Of a stretch of 64,000 nucleotides of DNA, positions 10,564 through 20,746 are shown one piece after another. A program made the translations under genes and the position numbers. Each line of letters begins with the position of its first letter. Position 1 is the first letter of the stretch. The stretch comes from Chamaea fasciata (Eukaryota > Chordata > Aves > Passeriformes > Sylviidae), in the NCBI GenBank assembly GCA_029207755.1, contig JARCOQ010000005.1:58663414-58727413 (forward strand), given 5' to 3'. The notes beneath the pieces are model-generated. The model was not told the DNA's origin. It saw only the letters and a list, made by a program, of their open reading frames with translations, and ran no database searches.

Positions 10564-12299
10564 GAGCACAGAAGTCAAATTTAGGTCTCTGTTGAACACA
10601 TTAGTGTAGGGGGAGTGAGGGGCAAAATACTGACTGGTGAGAAGCCCACACCAAAATTCCCAATGCCTTCAGTGAAGGCTGAGTGATGTCTTGCAGGATT
10701 ACTTGTGTACTTCAACACAAACCTGTGAACACATACTAACAGACCATGGGGCTTTTGGTTTGGATTTCAGAATGGCTGGACCTTTCTGGTTACTTCTAAT
10801 GTCAGAGGGAGCTGTAGGTGGTGTAGGTGGTTCAGCATTTCTGGAAGTGGAGACTTTTAGCTACAGCGTTGTCTGCTGGGTCTACCTGGGGTCCTACCTA
10901 TCCCAGGGGTCTTGGCAAATGTGAAGATGGAATGGCTCCTGGTTCTGCATCCGAGCTCTGATCCACTCACCAGGCACATGGGAAATTTTTTTCAGTTTAT
11001 GTTAACAATCCTGTGTATCATTATGCTGTTGGTTCTTGAGCCAGTCTAGGGTGTTCTAGTCTGTGAAATGAATACATATTTATTTATCATTGAAACATGA
11101 AGATCTGTTTGTGCTGCCTTTCAGCCTTACTGTAAGAGAAGATTTGTGCTTTATTGTGGTTTTTATAGTTTTCCTGCTAAAGCTGTAGGGTGGTCACTAA
11201 ATCTCTGTCTCCCTCCCAAGCTCACTCCTGGCTCTGTTTTGTTATCAGGAGTGATGGTGTAAGACTGCTCCTCTGAAGATCTGAAGATACTCTGCTGCTG
11301 TTACCTTGTCTGGAGGCTGCAGGCTCTCATTATTTCACAAGTTTTTTTATCAGTGTGCAGCCCATTGAAACCCAGGAAAATTAAATTATTCTCCCATATC
11401 CTGTCAAGATTCAGAGATGGTTCGGGTATTTTTTTAACCAGAAAATGTTCCTGATATTCCATTGTCTCTAGGAGGTATAAGAGCAGTATGCTTCTGACAA
11501 CAGCATTCATTAGTTTTTTAATAACTACATATCTGCATGCTTGAAGTGCTGCAGAAACACTAAGGTTTTATTTATTTATTTATTTAATTTTTAACAGGAT
11601 GTCTGAATTGACCAGTATTCATAACCTTTAAAACATAAAAATACATATGTGTATTATACATATGAACTAGATGAAGGAATAATACCAAGAATAAATAATT
11701 ATTCATAAACACTCTAAGTAAAGTTCTCTCATGTATCTTTTTCATTAGCATCCTAATACTGTCCTGGAAAGCTGTCTAGATTTTTATCTCAAGGAAGTAC
11801 TTGCTACTTCTCTTTAAGAAGATGAACCATGCCATTAACATCACAACTCCTGTGAGCAGGAAAAACAACAAAGGAAAAAAAAAAATCCATGATTTTCAAT
11901 ATGAATTTTTAATAAAAATGAAACTTGCATATAGTCTTAATGAAGTCAGTGGGATTAGTCAATTGCTCAGAGATAGACATTGGTTTATGCAGATGGCTAA
12001 TAAGGGTCCTGAATAAAAAAATAATTTGCAGGTTCAGCTGCAGTTTATACTCCCTGTGGTTTCATGTTCTGGCACTTGTGTGAATGACTGCACTTACATC
12101 AACACAGCAAACATGAAAAATGCCAAGTACTTAATCAAAAAGTATGAAGCATACTTAGATTTTACTTAATCAAGTTGTTTCAAGTGAAAGCTTCCTTCTT
12201 GTAGCAAAACTTAATAAAGTAAGAGAAAACCAGACTCGTTTCTATGCAGACATTTTAAGAGGGAGCTTTCTTTGTAACAGGTATTGAGAGTAAATGAAA

Positions 12300-12560
12300 A
12301 TGGGAGTTAGATGAGGCAGGGGTTTAAATCAATGGCTAATTTGAATTAATTTTAATAGTATAAAAAATATTAAGACCCGACTTGTCAGAATCCCTGGACA
12401 AATGCATGCTGCTCTCTGACAGCTTTATGAAATTGTTGGGATGGTTTCAGCTGAGTTAAAAATTGTCAACAATATTCTTATTTCTCATAAAAATTGATGG
12501 CTATTTTGTTATAAACATACTGATAGATTTAGGAGCAATTTTTTTTGCTGGTGAGTCTAA
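12300..12560. promoter_or_regulatory. Candidate conserved non-coding element
   Basis: An AT-rich unique block with TTTGAATTAATTTTAATAG, ATGCATGCTGCTCTCTGACA, AATTGTCAACAATATT and TCATAAAAATTGATGGC. It contains CCTGGACAAATGCATG and a short TTGTCAACAA palindrome (FOX- and SOX-like). Looks like constrained regulatory DNA. Inference only. Confidence 0.22.
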
Positions 12561-13369
12561 GAAAATAATGGTTGCAGGATAAGATCGTTTTAGAATATAA
12601 ATTAATGAAGAGCCTGGATTTTATTAAATAGAAAAATGAAGGACTATTATCAAAATTGGTTTTCATACTTTGAATTCTGCAAGGGATCATTGGAAGTCTT
12701 CAAGAAAGGGCCTATTCTATAAGTCTTGAATGTGTTTATTTGCATTCATGTGTTCAGTATTGTTTTATATTGTGATGATGTGGCCAAAACAAAATTACAC
12801 ATATGCATGCACATGTTTAGAAAACTACTCTGCTTTATAAAAGTACTGGAGAGATGTTTTGGGTCTCTACTTTGTGATCTTTCCCTATAATTTCTATTTA
12901 CCATGCATGTTAAACTTTTATTAACATTTTCCCCATAAAAACACCATGTTATTTTATGTAAAATTTAAGTATTTAAAGGAACACAGATGGATGAAATAAG
13001 TTAACTGATAATAAAAATCTCTACAGTCTTCAAGCTTTGTTCACTAATACTTTTGGATTTTTTTTTCCTCCTGACTGAATCTCACAATAGCACTTTGTGA
13101 AGTTGCCAAATTTTGCCCCTCTTTTTATTCAATTACATACAGATGCACAACATTTTGCATATTAAATTGCTCAGAACTTGAAGAAGGAAGAAAATGAAGC
13201 CACAGAAACTGAGTCCTGAATTCAGGTCACAGAGAGATTTCAGGAATGTCAACTGTCTACCACTCATCCTTTCTTCCTAATGAGAAAAAAAATCAGAATG
13301 TGGGGCCTATTTTTTTCCTTTCCTCTCAACTTATTGGGTAATGATGCAGAGGAAGCTACCAAATTGCAG

Positions 13370-13640
13370 AGATAATCTGCAATGGTCTGAAATCAGACTT
13401 TTAAATTAAGTTTAATTGAGTCGTAGATTGCATCAGTGACACAGTAGGATTCAAAGGGAAACACAAGTGAAAACATCTTTCACAGGTCCACCTGAAAAGC
13501 CTGAGATCAAAGGTGTTTAGGTGGCAATAAGAAGGAAATAAATCTGTCATTAGCATTTCCCTGGGAATAATAAAAATCCATTAGCTTCTCTGGAGGAGTC
13601 AGATTATTGGTCGTGGAGTAAAAGACATGAAAACCGTCCA
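13370..13640. promoter_or_regulatory. Candidate conserved non-coding element with TCF/LEF-like site
   Basis: A unique AT-rich block carrying TTAAGTTTAATTGAGT, GAGATCAAAGGTG (a TCF/LEF-type core) and TTTAGGTGGCAATAAGAAGG. Also TCATTAGCATTTCCCTGGGA and AAAATCCATTAGCTTC. Motif density resembles enhancers. Not tested. Confidence 0.22.
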
Positions 13641-16600
13641 ACTCATTACTATCTAAACCATACTTAAGATGATTAACTGGATCAAAAACCCAAGCAAGTC
13701 AGGCTGTTACATTTTTAAAACCTATTTAACTTAAATATTTCTGACCCATGCACCGTGGCTGTAAGGGTACAGTGAGTCTGAGATTCATGTTTGTGAGGTT
13801 CCAGGAGATCCCCTGACACAGAGACCTGAGCTGTGAGCCACTAGGATCCTGCAGCTGAGTCAGTGGACAAGCAAAGCAAATTCTGGGAGAAGAAAATGTG
13901 ATCACACAAGAACTCAGAAATCTGAAAGAGAAGGACCTGAGAAAGGTTTTTGAAAACAGTTGGGAACCTACTTAATTGGAAGTGAAAACCATAGCAAAAA
14001 AACCATAGTGCTGCAGCAGGAAAATACAACATAAGAGAGTAATATTTTAATGGAGACCTGCAGCATCCAAGGGATCTTCAGGGCTGCAATGGAAGGACAA
14101 GGACACCAAGCAATTAATGGGCATTTCTTGGGAAGCAAAGAATCCCCGGTCTATCTGGGTTCTGCCAGAGGAGCAGATGAAGGTAGCACACCCAGTATCT
14201 CAGTATCATGCAGTCAATCCCTGTGCAGAACTGTGAGCATGTGCAGCTCTATAGTTCCTCTTTTCAATAAACTCTTTCCACAACAGAACTCTCCTTTCCT
14301 TTTAGGAAAAAGAAAAGATTTTTCCACAGATTAACAAAACCAAATAATAAAGATTGGTTTTGGAGACATTGTTGGTTTCAAATGAACAAATACCCCAGGC
14401 AGTTCTTTACCAGCATTCCTGTGAATGATGGAGGTGGGATTAACCCCCTTTTCTACAGGCAAAAGTCACAGATGCTATTAACTTTGAGTACATAATTCAA
14501 TACATAATTCCTCTATCTCCAGGATATTAGTGTTCAAAGGACCATATTATACTCAAAGCATTCCCTTTGTTTATGCTAGTTGCAGCTATGAATCCTCTGT
14601 ACCTACAACCAGATCCTAATTCATCTAGAAAATTAAGGACACATCCATGTAAAATTCTTCAGAAGTCTGTAGCAGAGATAGCCTAATTTAGCTTAAAGGT
14701 CAATGTTCACTTGCATCATCCATAAAAATATCTTTTCCTGCAGTTATTTTGCTCATTCGCTGTAAATCGTCTAAATCCTGCAAAACCTAAGAATGTATCC
14801 TGAACTCAGCTGTTTTCATGTACAGCCCAGCTTTGTGCTAAGGCCACATCCATGCCAGGCACAGAAAAAGGGGATAGGAGAGGTGTTGTGGAGAAAATAA
14901 CACTCTACACGTGTTCATGTATCAATGCATCAAAAAGAAATGTTTCTGACACAAATAACAAATCCACTTTCATGACTGGTCCCTATTTCAAAGCATTTAC
15001 AGGCACATGACTTTAATCTCACAGCTGCAAATTAGTGATTTTTTTTTTACTTTTCCCCTTGCACACACAATAAAGAAATTCCACATGAATGCCTGCTCTG
15101 CAACATTTCCTCTTTTGCAACTGAGGTTTCATTAACTCCTAAGCAAGAACAGAGACATTAACAGAGGCAGGTGCTGCTCCTTCCACTGCTCAGATCACGT
15201 CTTCTTTCTGCTTAGCTGGGCCATCTTTTTATTAAGCTTGCCTAGCACTTTTAAAATTTGCTTTTGCTTTAAGACTTTTTCAGTTCCAAATGACCTCTTC
15301 CATTCTTTTTAAGTGTTTCAAATAGAGTTGAGACACACTAGGGTTTGGATTAAGTAATCTTCAGACGTCCCATCTAACCCCAATCCTTCAATGTTTCCAT
15401 GAGGGACTGAAAAAACAAGCAGTTCACAGGATCCTTTCTGCATTTTCACTGAAATTCCAGAAACCCACAGCCTGGAAACAGGAATTTCAGCTTCTGCCAG
15501 GGAGCATAACTCCATTCCCTTGCAGATCTTATAGGTGTTAACATGGACTTTAATTAAATACATGCTGTTTGGCCTGGAGCTACATAGGTGAAATTTGGCT
15601 AAGCTTGTAATGGCTGCTCCCAGGCACCATAACTATTTCTGTTAAATGTTGTTGCTCCCTTTCTTCTTTCCCTTGAAAATTTTGGCAGAATTTTTCTGAT
15701 CAAAACACAGAAAGTGAGTGAAAAAAGAAAAGCAAAATGAGAGGAATGAAAAGGAATCAATACATAGAATTCTGGTGAGGTGAGGTGAGAAGTGAGCCAG
15801 GTAACTGGAACTGGCTGAGAATTGGAAAGGGTGCCTGGCACTGGTTGCCTGCAAAGAGCGGGAACATGAACCAGTTTGCAGGGCAGGATTGAACATGGAG
15901 GAAACAAGGAGGAAAATTTTCTATACAAGGAAACTGAAATCAGGATTCTGTGACAAAAACACAGAAGACAAGGAGCTGGAGTGTAACAGGAGAAGTGTAT
16001 GTTTAAGAAGCCTTTCCAAAGTTAGAATCACTGTGAGGTGCAGCAGGCTGTGTAAGACAATGGTGAATGCTGAGCTCTTTCTCCAGACTCCTTGGCTCTG
16101 AGTTCTGAACAGTAGACAGGCAGCCACAGGCTTTATATGTGGAAAAAAACTCCTTGCAGCATAACACAGCCTTGTAGCAATGTATTTCCTCCAGGTTCTC
16201 CCAATAAATTTGGTGTAATTTTGACTAACAGTCCCCTTTGTGAGACCTAATGTGTTCATGTCATGTTGGATCCAGAATTCCTTAGCCTTCCTGTCTGAAA
16301 TATGTTTCATGACTGAAGTAGGTTTCTCTAGTCCATCGGTGGATAGTCTTTGCAACACCTTCACTGTCTTTCTCTTATAAAGTTAACAAGCAGCTGATCT
16401 TATTTTACACATCGACTTCCTGGAGTTTTACAATGCAGTAATAGAAGGGATGGCAGGGAGTGGAAATGGGAACCTGGTCTCAGTGTTCACCACAGCTGGC
16501 CGTGGGCTGGCCCACTGCAGCTGCAGGGACACAGCTGACATTGAATGCCACTGGGACTAGGAAGGGGTTTAGTGGGCTGGATAAAGAGTCAGGTGTGGAA

Positions 16601-17099
16601 CACTGGAAGTGGTTGGGCAAAGAGTTTGAATTGTGTGCAGAGGAGATCCCCCTTCTCAAAGGAGCCTGTGACTTGGACAACACGCAGACCTGTGGAGAAA
16701 GACGGAGCCTGGGGTTCAGGAGTGGAAATGGGAATCTGAGAAAAATGAGAGTGAGATAAACTTCTGGGACTGGGAAAAATTAGGGCAGTCCCAGTGGGAG
16801 GGGATAAGCAGAATCAGTCAAACATGACAAAAAGGAGAGAGCACTTTTCTTCAGCCATTTGAGTGTATTCCCCTTCTGACCCTGGAGTAAAAGGCACAGG
16901 TCCCCATGGCTGTGATTGATGCATGGCTAGACTATCATAACCCATGATCATCTGCTTAGAGATGATCTCACAATGGATCTGCAAAATGGCATTAAACTAA
17001 TTAATTTAGGCTGTGCTTAATCCTGGCATTTCCTACCTTCACTGGGCTTGACCTCACCACACTAACACAGTCGTTACAGTGCTCTAGAGACCACAGAGG

Positions 17100-17360
17100 T
17101 ACTATAAATGTATATAGCATTAGTCTCAATTAGCTACTCTCTATTTTTTAAAAATGAAATTAAAATATCCTTTGATTTTAAATATGGATTTGGCTTGTAT
17201 GAATTTTCCTTTTGATTTTCCCTCTTTTATACAAATAATTGTAAAAGTCCACTATAAAGCAGTTTGTCAGCAGTAATTATGACTTACAGAATAGTCCCAG
17301 GTGTATGAACATTAATTATGATTTATTAATAAATGCATTAACTGATCATTCACTTTATAA
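17100..17360. promoter_or_regulatory. Candidate conserved non-coding element
   Basis: A very AT-rich unique block with repeated TAATTA-like cores: TCAATTAGCTACTC, AATAATTGTAAAAGTCCAC, CAGTAATTATGAC, CATTAATTATGATTTATT and AATGCATTAACTGATCATTC. It lies about 1.8 kb upstream of the CAPRIN2 CpG island. Inference only. Confidence 0.25.
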
Positions 17361-18099
17361 TTACTTTTCAAGGATCTAGCCCATCCGTGTTAGCTTTGAA
17401 AAAAAACTACAGAAATCTACTGGAAGGACTCTCAGAGCACACTGCTGATCCTAGACACAAGCTGGATCTTTCTTTTCAGTCATGAAAACCGCCTCACAGA
17501 GGAGCCAGGGCTTTAAAAACCGAAAACTTTGGATACAAGTGATTAAAGAATTTGACACATTGAGAAGTGGCAAGATTGTGGATGCTGCATGTGGTTACAT
17601 ACAGCTGAATCTGATTCTGTGATACTCTGTGAATTCTCCTTACTGTTTGAATCATGTATCATTTACTTGTTTTACTTTTAAAAGCAATCTTTCTTATGTA
17701 TAACCTTTCCTCCTCAGTTCTCTCATCCATCCCATGCACTACATAAACACTTCCTGTGTTCTGTAAAACCTATCTTTGCAATCCTTCCTCACCGACTCAC
17801 TTACCTTTCTTTCAAAATGTCTCAATTTTCATTGCTTTCACAACTTTCAGGATTGTTATGAACTTGCCATATAGTTTATTTAGTATTTGTGATAATGGCC
17901 GCAAAAGCAGAAACAGAAACCAGATTTCCAGTTTAGCCCTCTGATCTTTGGAAGGCCTGTTTTCCCTAGTCTTCCGGCCTTCGATACCATCCGCAGCACT
18001 AATTGCTAGGGGTTAACAGAAGTTTGTTTGTGATTTCTTTATTGTGTGTATTGAATTCACTTCATGAGCTTTCACTAGTTATCAAGAGGTTGGGTGGCA

Positions 18100-18475
18100 T
18101 TGGGTTGTCCAATGGAGAGTGGCTGAGGGAACTGGGAGTGTTCAGCCTGGAGAAGGGGAGGCTCAGGGGGACCTTATCACTCTACAACCACCTGAAAGGA
18201 GGCTGTAGCCAGGTGGGGAGTTGGGTTCTTCTCCCTGGTAAAAAGGGGTGAGAGGATAGTCCTAAACTGCACCAGGGAAGATTGAGGATGGACATTAGGA
18301 AGAATTTCTTCACAGGAGGGGTGATTTGGCACTGGAATGGGCTGCCCAGGGAGGTGTTGGGAGTCACCGTCCCTGGAGGTGTTTAAGGGAGGACTGGATG
18401 TGGCACTCAGTGCCTTGGTCTAGTGTACAGTTCAGTCATAGGCAGGACTCCAACCCAATTGATTCTGTGATTATT
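18100..18475 (+). mobile_element. CR1 LINE 3' fragment
   Basis: Reads in order: GGCTGAGGGAACTGGGAGTG, TTCAGCCTGGAGAAGGGGAG, CTACAACCACCTGAAAGGAGG, ATTAGGAAGAATTTCTTCAC, GGGCTGCCCAGGGAGGTG, CCCTGGAGGTGTTTAAGG, and a tail GATTCTGTGATTATT. This is the diagnostic 3' portion of avian CR1 in + orientation, 5'-truncated. It ends some 150 bp before the CAPRIN2 CpG island and is fairly well preserved. Confidence 0.95.
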
Positions 18476-19100
18476 AGACGACATGCATGTTTTTGTCTAT
18501 GTAAGATGACCCACAGCCCTACAAGTCTCCTCCAGGACCTTTGTACAGGCCCAGAGTAACCCTTCAGCTGGTTTACAGGCACAGACCAACACTGTTCCTG
18601 CCCCACGGCTGCACCAGCCAAAGGGTGTGACTGAACAGCGCGCCGTGAAGGGTGGAGGCCGCAGCGATCCCCTCGCGCCGGGAGGACGGAGCCCTTGTCG
18701 TGGGGCTGTCCGGGGAGCACTGCCCACCTGCCCCGGGCCGCCTGTCGTGACAGGCTGCCGCGATACACGCGCTGCGACAGCGCGCCGCGGCTTCGCCAGG
18801 GCCCTGTGCCAAGCCTCTCCTTGGCGGAGGGCACATGGCCGAGTGTCACACCTCACGAAGCGGGCGGCAGGGCCATTGTCCCCGGGCGCCCTCTTCCCCG
18901 CCAGGGCCGTCGCCCAGGTGCCTGCAGGAGCACCAGATCCCCCCCGCGAGATCGCCGTCTCGCTCCCGGGGGGCCCAGAGCACCCCACACGGCGGCCGGC
19001 CGGCCGGGCGGGACGGAGGGGACGGCCCGACCTTCACGGAGCCGCCCCGCGGCCCCGCCCCGCAGCCCCGGCGCAGGGCGGGCAGGTGAGGCGGCGCCGG

Positions 19101-19204
19101 CCATTGGGAGGCGGGCGGTGACCGGAGCCCAGCCGCCCCGCCCCGCCGCTATATGAGGCGGGGGGCGGGCGGCGGGGCGGGCCTGAGCGTGTGCGGGCAC
19201 CGAG
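19101..19204 (+). promoter_or_regulatory. CAPRIN2: Probable core promoter and non-coding exon 1 of CAPRIN2
   Basis: An inverted CCAAT box (CCATTGGG) lies at 19101-19108, GC boxes follow, and a TATA-like element (CTATATGAGG) lies at 19149-19158. Transcription would then start around 19180. The first good splice donor downstream is GAG followed by GTGAGC at 19204/19205, which would give a very short non-coding exon 1. An alternative exon 1 reaching the donor-like GAG/GTGAAT near 19372 is also possible. Start site and exon end are inferred, with no transcript evidence. Confidence 0.45.
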
Positions 19205-19217
19205 GTGAGCGGGGAGG

Positions 19218-19283
19218 CGGGAGCCAGCCGGGAGCCAGCCGGGAGCCAGCCGGGAGCCAGCCGGGAGCCAGCCGGGAGCCAGC
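19218..19283. repeat. 11-bp minisatellite, six perfect copies
   Basis: The unit CGGGAGCCAGC is repeated six times without a mismatch from 19218 to 19283, followed by a degenerate tail (CAGCCAGCCGGG). It starts 13 bp downstream of the putative exon 1 donor, so it lies in the first intron or in the 5' UTR if the longer exon 1 is used. Confidence 0.97.
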
Positions 19284-19349
19284 CAGCCAGCCGGGCGGTG
19301 CGGGGCCGGCGGACCGCGGGCCCCGCAGCGCGGCGGCCGCCGCAGGCGC

Positions 19350-19373
19350 GGGAGGAGGAGGAGGAGGAGGAGG
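19350..19373. repeat. (GGA)n trinucleotide repeat
   Basis: About eight GGA units in a row inside the CpG island, ending in GAGGTGAAT, which could act as an alternative donor for the first exon. Confidence 0.9.
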
Positions 19374-19847
19374 TGAATCCCCCGGCAGGAAGGAGCCGCT
19401 GCTCCTCTTTTCCCCACGCCACCGCCCCGCTCGGAGAGCGGTGTCGGCCGTGCCCTTCTCCCCCCGGCAGGAGCTCCCTGCCCAGCCCCGGCAAGGACGC
19501 GGCGGAGAGCTCGGCCCGGCTCCCCCGGCGGCGGGGGCTGTCCGGGGGAAAGGCAGGTTGTGCCCTGGTTGCCCGCTGGGGTGATGTGGTGCGGCCTCCC
19601 CGGCGGCGGGCAGGCAGAATTGTGGTGTCATTGCTTGCCAGGAGCAGGTGTCCGTAAGTAGTTGAAGATGAAGGTGGCCGAGCATCTCTTGCAGAAACTC
19701 TCTGCTCAAGGTTACAGCCCCTCCCATGGAGGCCGGTGTTTTGCCGTGGCACAGGCACGTCTTTTGGATGGGTGTCGGCAGGGACCAGTTCCTCACGAAG
19801 AGTGATGCTGTTGTAACTAAGCTGGCTGTTTGCTTTATCAAGCGTGG

Positions 19848-19956
19848 GGTTTTTTGGTTTTTTTTTTTTTGGGGGGGGGGTTGTGGGGTTTTTTTTTGTT
19901 TGGTTGGTTTTTTTTTGGGGGGGGGTGTTTGTGGTTGGTTTGCTTGTTTGCTTTTA
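19848..19956. repeat. G/T-only low-complexity tract with long G runs
   Basis: About 109 bp composed almost only of G and T, including a run of 10 G at 19871-19880 and another of about 9 G at 19917-19925, separated by T runs and GTTTGGTTGG-type units. Strong G-quadruplex potential on the transcribed (+) sense. Homopolymers of this length are also prone to sequencing error. Confidence 0.92.
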
Positions 19957-20483
19957 ATTGAGTTGTTTTTAAGTTCTCGGTTGGATTGCTGCGGAGGTCA
20001 TGAAAGGGTAAAACTGATTTAACGGGGCTGAGAAGAAGAGGGGCTGTACCTTCAGGCATGCCACTTCTAAATTTTCATTCAGGCTGCAGCCCGGATGCCA
20101 GGCTGGCGGCGTGATTTGCAATTGCTTGCTTGCAGTTTTTCCCCCTGTGGGTGATGTGTGCAGAAAACCTGCCTAGTTTTATATGGTCACTATATTGGGT
20201 TTCTGGAATCGTCCCCTGTGCTGTCTAATTCTGCCTATGTAACGGATTTTTGGTGCCTGGATGGGTGGGGAGGCTTCGAACATTATGAAGTTTGCCTTGC
20301 TTTGAAATTCTTGCTACAGATATTTTGAAAGGGAGGGAGAAGCGTGGAAAAATTGTGGTCGGTCCTTCCCGAGGCTCAGTTTTGTGGCTACATGTTCCGA
20401 GTATGCAATGTGACAAGAAAAGATGTAACTTGAAAAGGGGGGAGCAGGACGTGAGAGAGCTAAATAAAAGAGTTTCTTTGCAG

Positions 20484-20575
20484 CTCCATCCATTTCAATG
20501 GTGCAGCTTTCCCAAGCCCCTTTCCATCGTCCATCATCACCTTCAGGCGGGTCGGAGGAAGGGGAGGAGAAGAGG
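20484..20575 (+). other. CAPRIN2: CAPRIN2 5' UTR / possible N-terminal extension
   Basis: The exon begins after the acceptor at 20483. ATG 20498 is in frame with ATG 20576 and would add 26 residues (MVQLSQAPFHRPSS... rich in Ser, Pro, Gly and Glu). As I remember it, the long human CAPRIN2 isoform has a similar Ser-Met-Val-Gln-Leu segment just before the shared start, which argues that this part can be coding. ATG 20498 has T at -3 and G at +4. ATG 20576 has A at -3, a better context. An in-frame TAA at 20465 lies only in the presumed intron. Confidence 0.5.
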
Positions 20576-20746
20576 ATGAAGGCGGCCAAGCAGCAGGTGA
20601 CCCCGGCTGGGGAGAGCCCGGCTCCCGCCAGCCCCCTGCAGTCCGCGCTGAGCACGGCGGCCTCTCCTTCCCAGGCGTACGAGACCTACATCGACAACGG
20701 GCTCATCTGCCTCAAACACAAGATCAGGAATATCGAGAAAAAGAAG
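20576..20746 (+). CDS. CAPRIN2: CAPRIN2 coding exon 1 (residues 1-57)
   Basis: Starts at ATG 20576 (MKAAKQQV...) and ends in KIRNIEKKK at the donor AAG/GTAAGT. Length 171 nt, phase 0 at the end. It includes the segment SQAYETYIDNGLICLKHKIR, which marks the start of the caprin homology region and is near-identical to human as I remember it. ATG 20576 was chosen over the in-frame ATG 20498 because it has A at -3 and matches the shared start of most isoforms. Confidence 0.93.

Larger units (their letters stand above)
7171..18099. other. Long AT-rich non-coding stretch, gene desert-like
   Basis: About 11 kb with no recognisable coding exon. Most of it is AT-rich unique sequence with many TAATTA-type motifs. 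Several sub-blocks look like conserved regulatory DNA and are listed separately. The longest open frame is 147 codons on the minus strand at 15921-16364. It matches nothing I know. Confidence 0.6.
18620..19620 (+). promoter_or_regulatory. CAPRIN2: CAPRIN2 CpG-island promoter
   Basis: About 1 kb of very high GC and CpG, densest at 18950-19350, with multiple GC boxes (GGGCGGGGC-type, GCCCCGCCCCG). It lies 1-2 kb upstream of the first CAPRIN2 coding exon and is the only CpG island upstream of it within 11 kb. Frames of up to 301 codons on the minus strand and 164 on the plus strand are composition artefacts without domains. Confidence 0.85.
19205..20483 (+). other. CAPRIN2: CAPRIN2 5' intron
   Basis: Non-coding sequence between the CpG-island promoter and the first coding exon. 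It holds the minisatellite, the GGA repeat and a long G/T tract. A short frame from ATG 19669 (about 45 codons) would be a 5' leader ORF if this part were exonic. It resembles nothing known. The intron ends in the acceptor TTTCTTTGCAG at 20473-20483. Confidence 0.5.

Noticed and set aside
7171..18099. TSPAN11 coding exons on the minus strand
   Set aside because: Human gene order predicts TSPAN11 divergent from CAPRIN2, but no tetraspanin signature (a CCG motif or the DDWLIIYLKYLLF-like N terminus) was found in any minus-strand frame I examined.
18853..19758. A 301-codon minus-strand frame and other long frames in the CAPRIN2 CpG island
   Set aside because: GC-rich sequence has few stop codons. 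The translations are Pro/Ala/Arg/Gly-rich, include the 11-bp minisatellite in three frames, and match no family.
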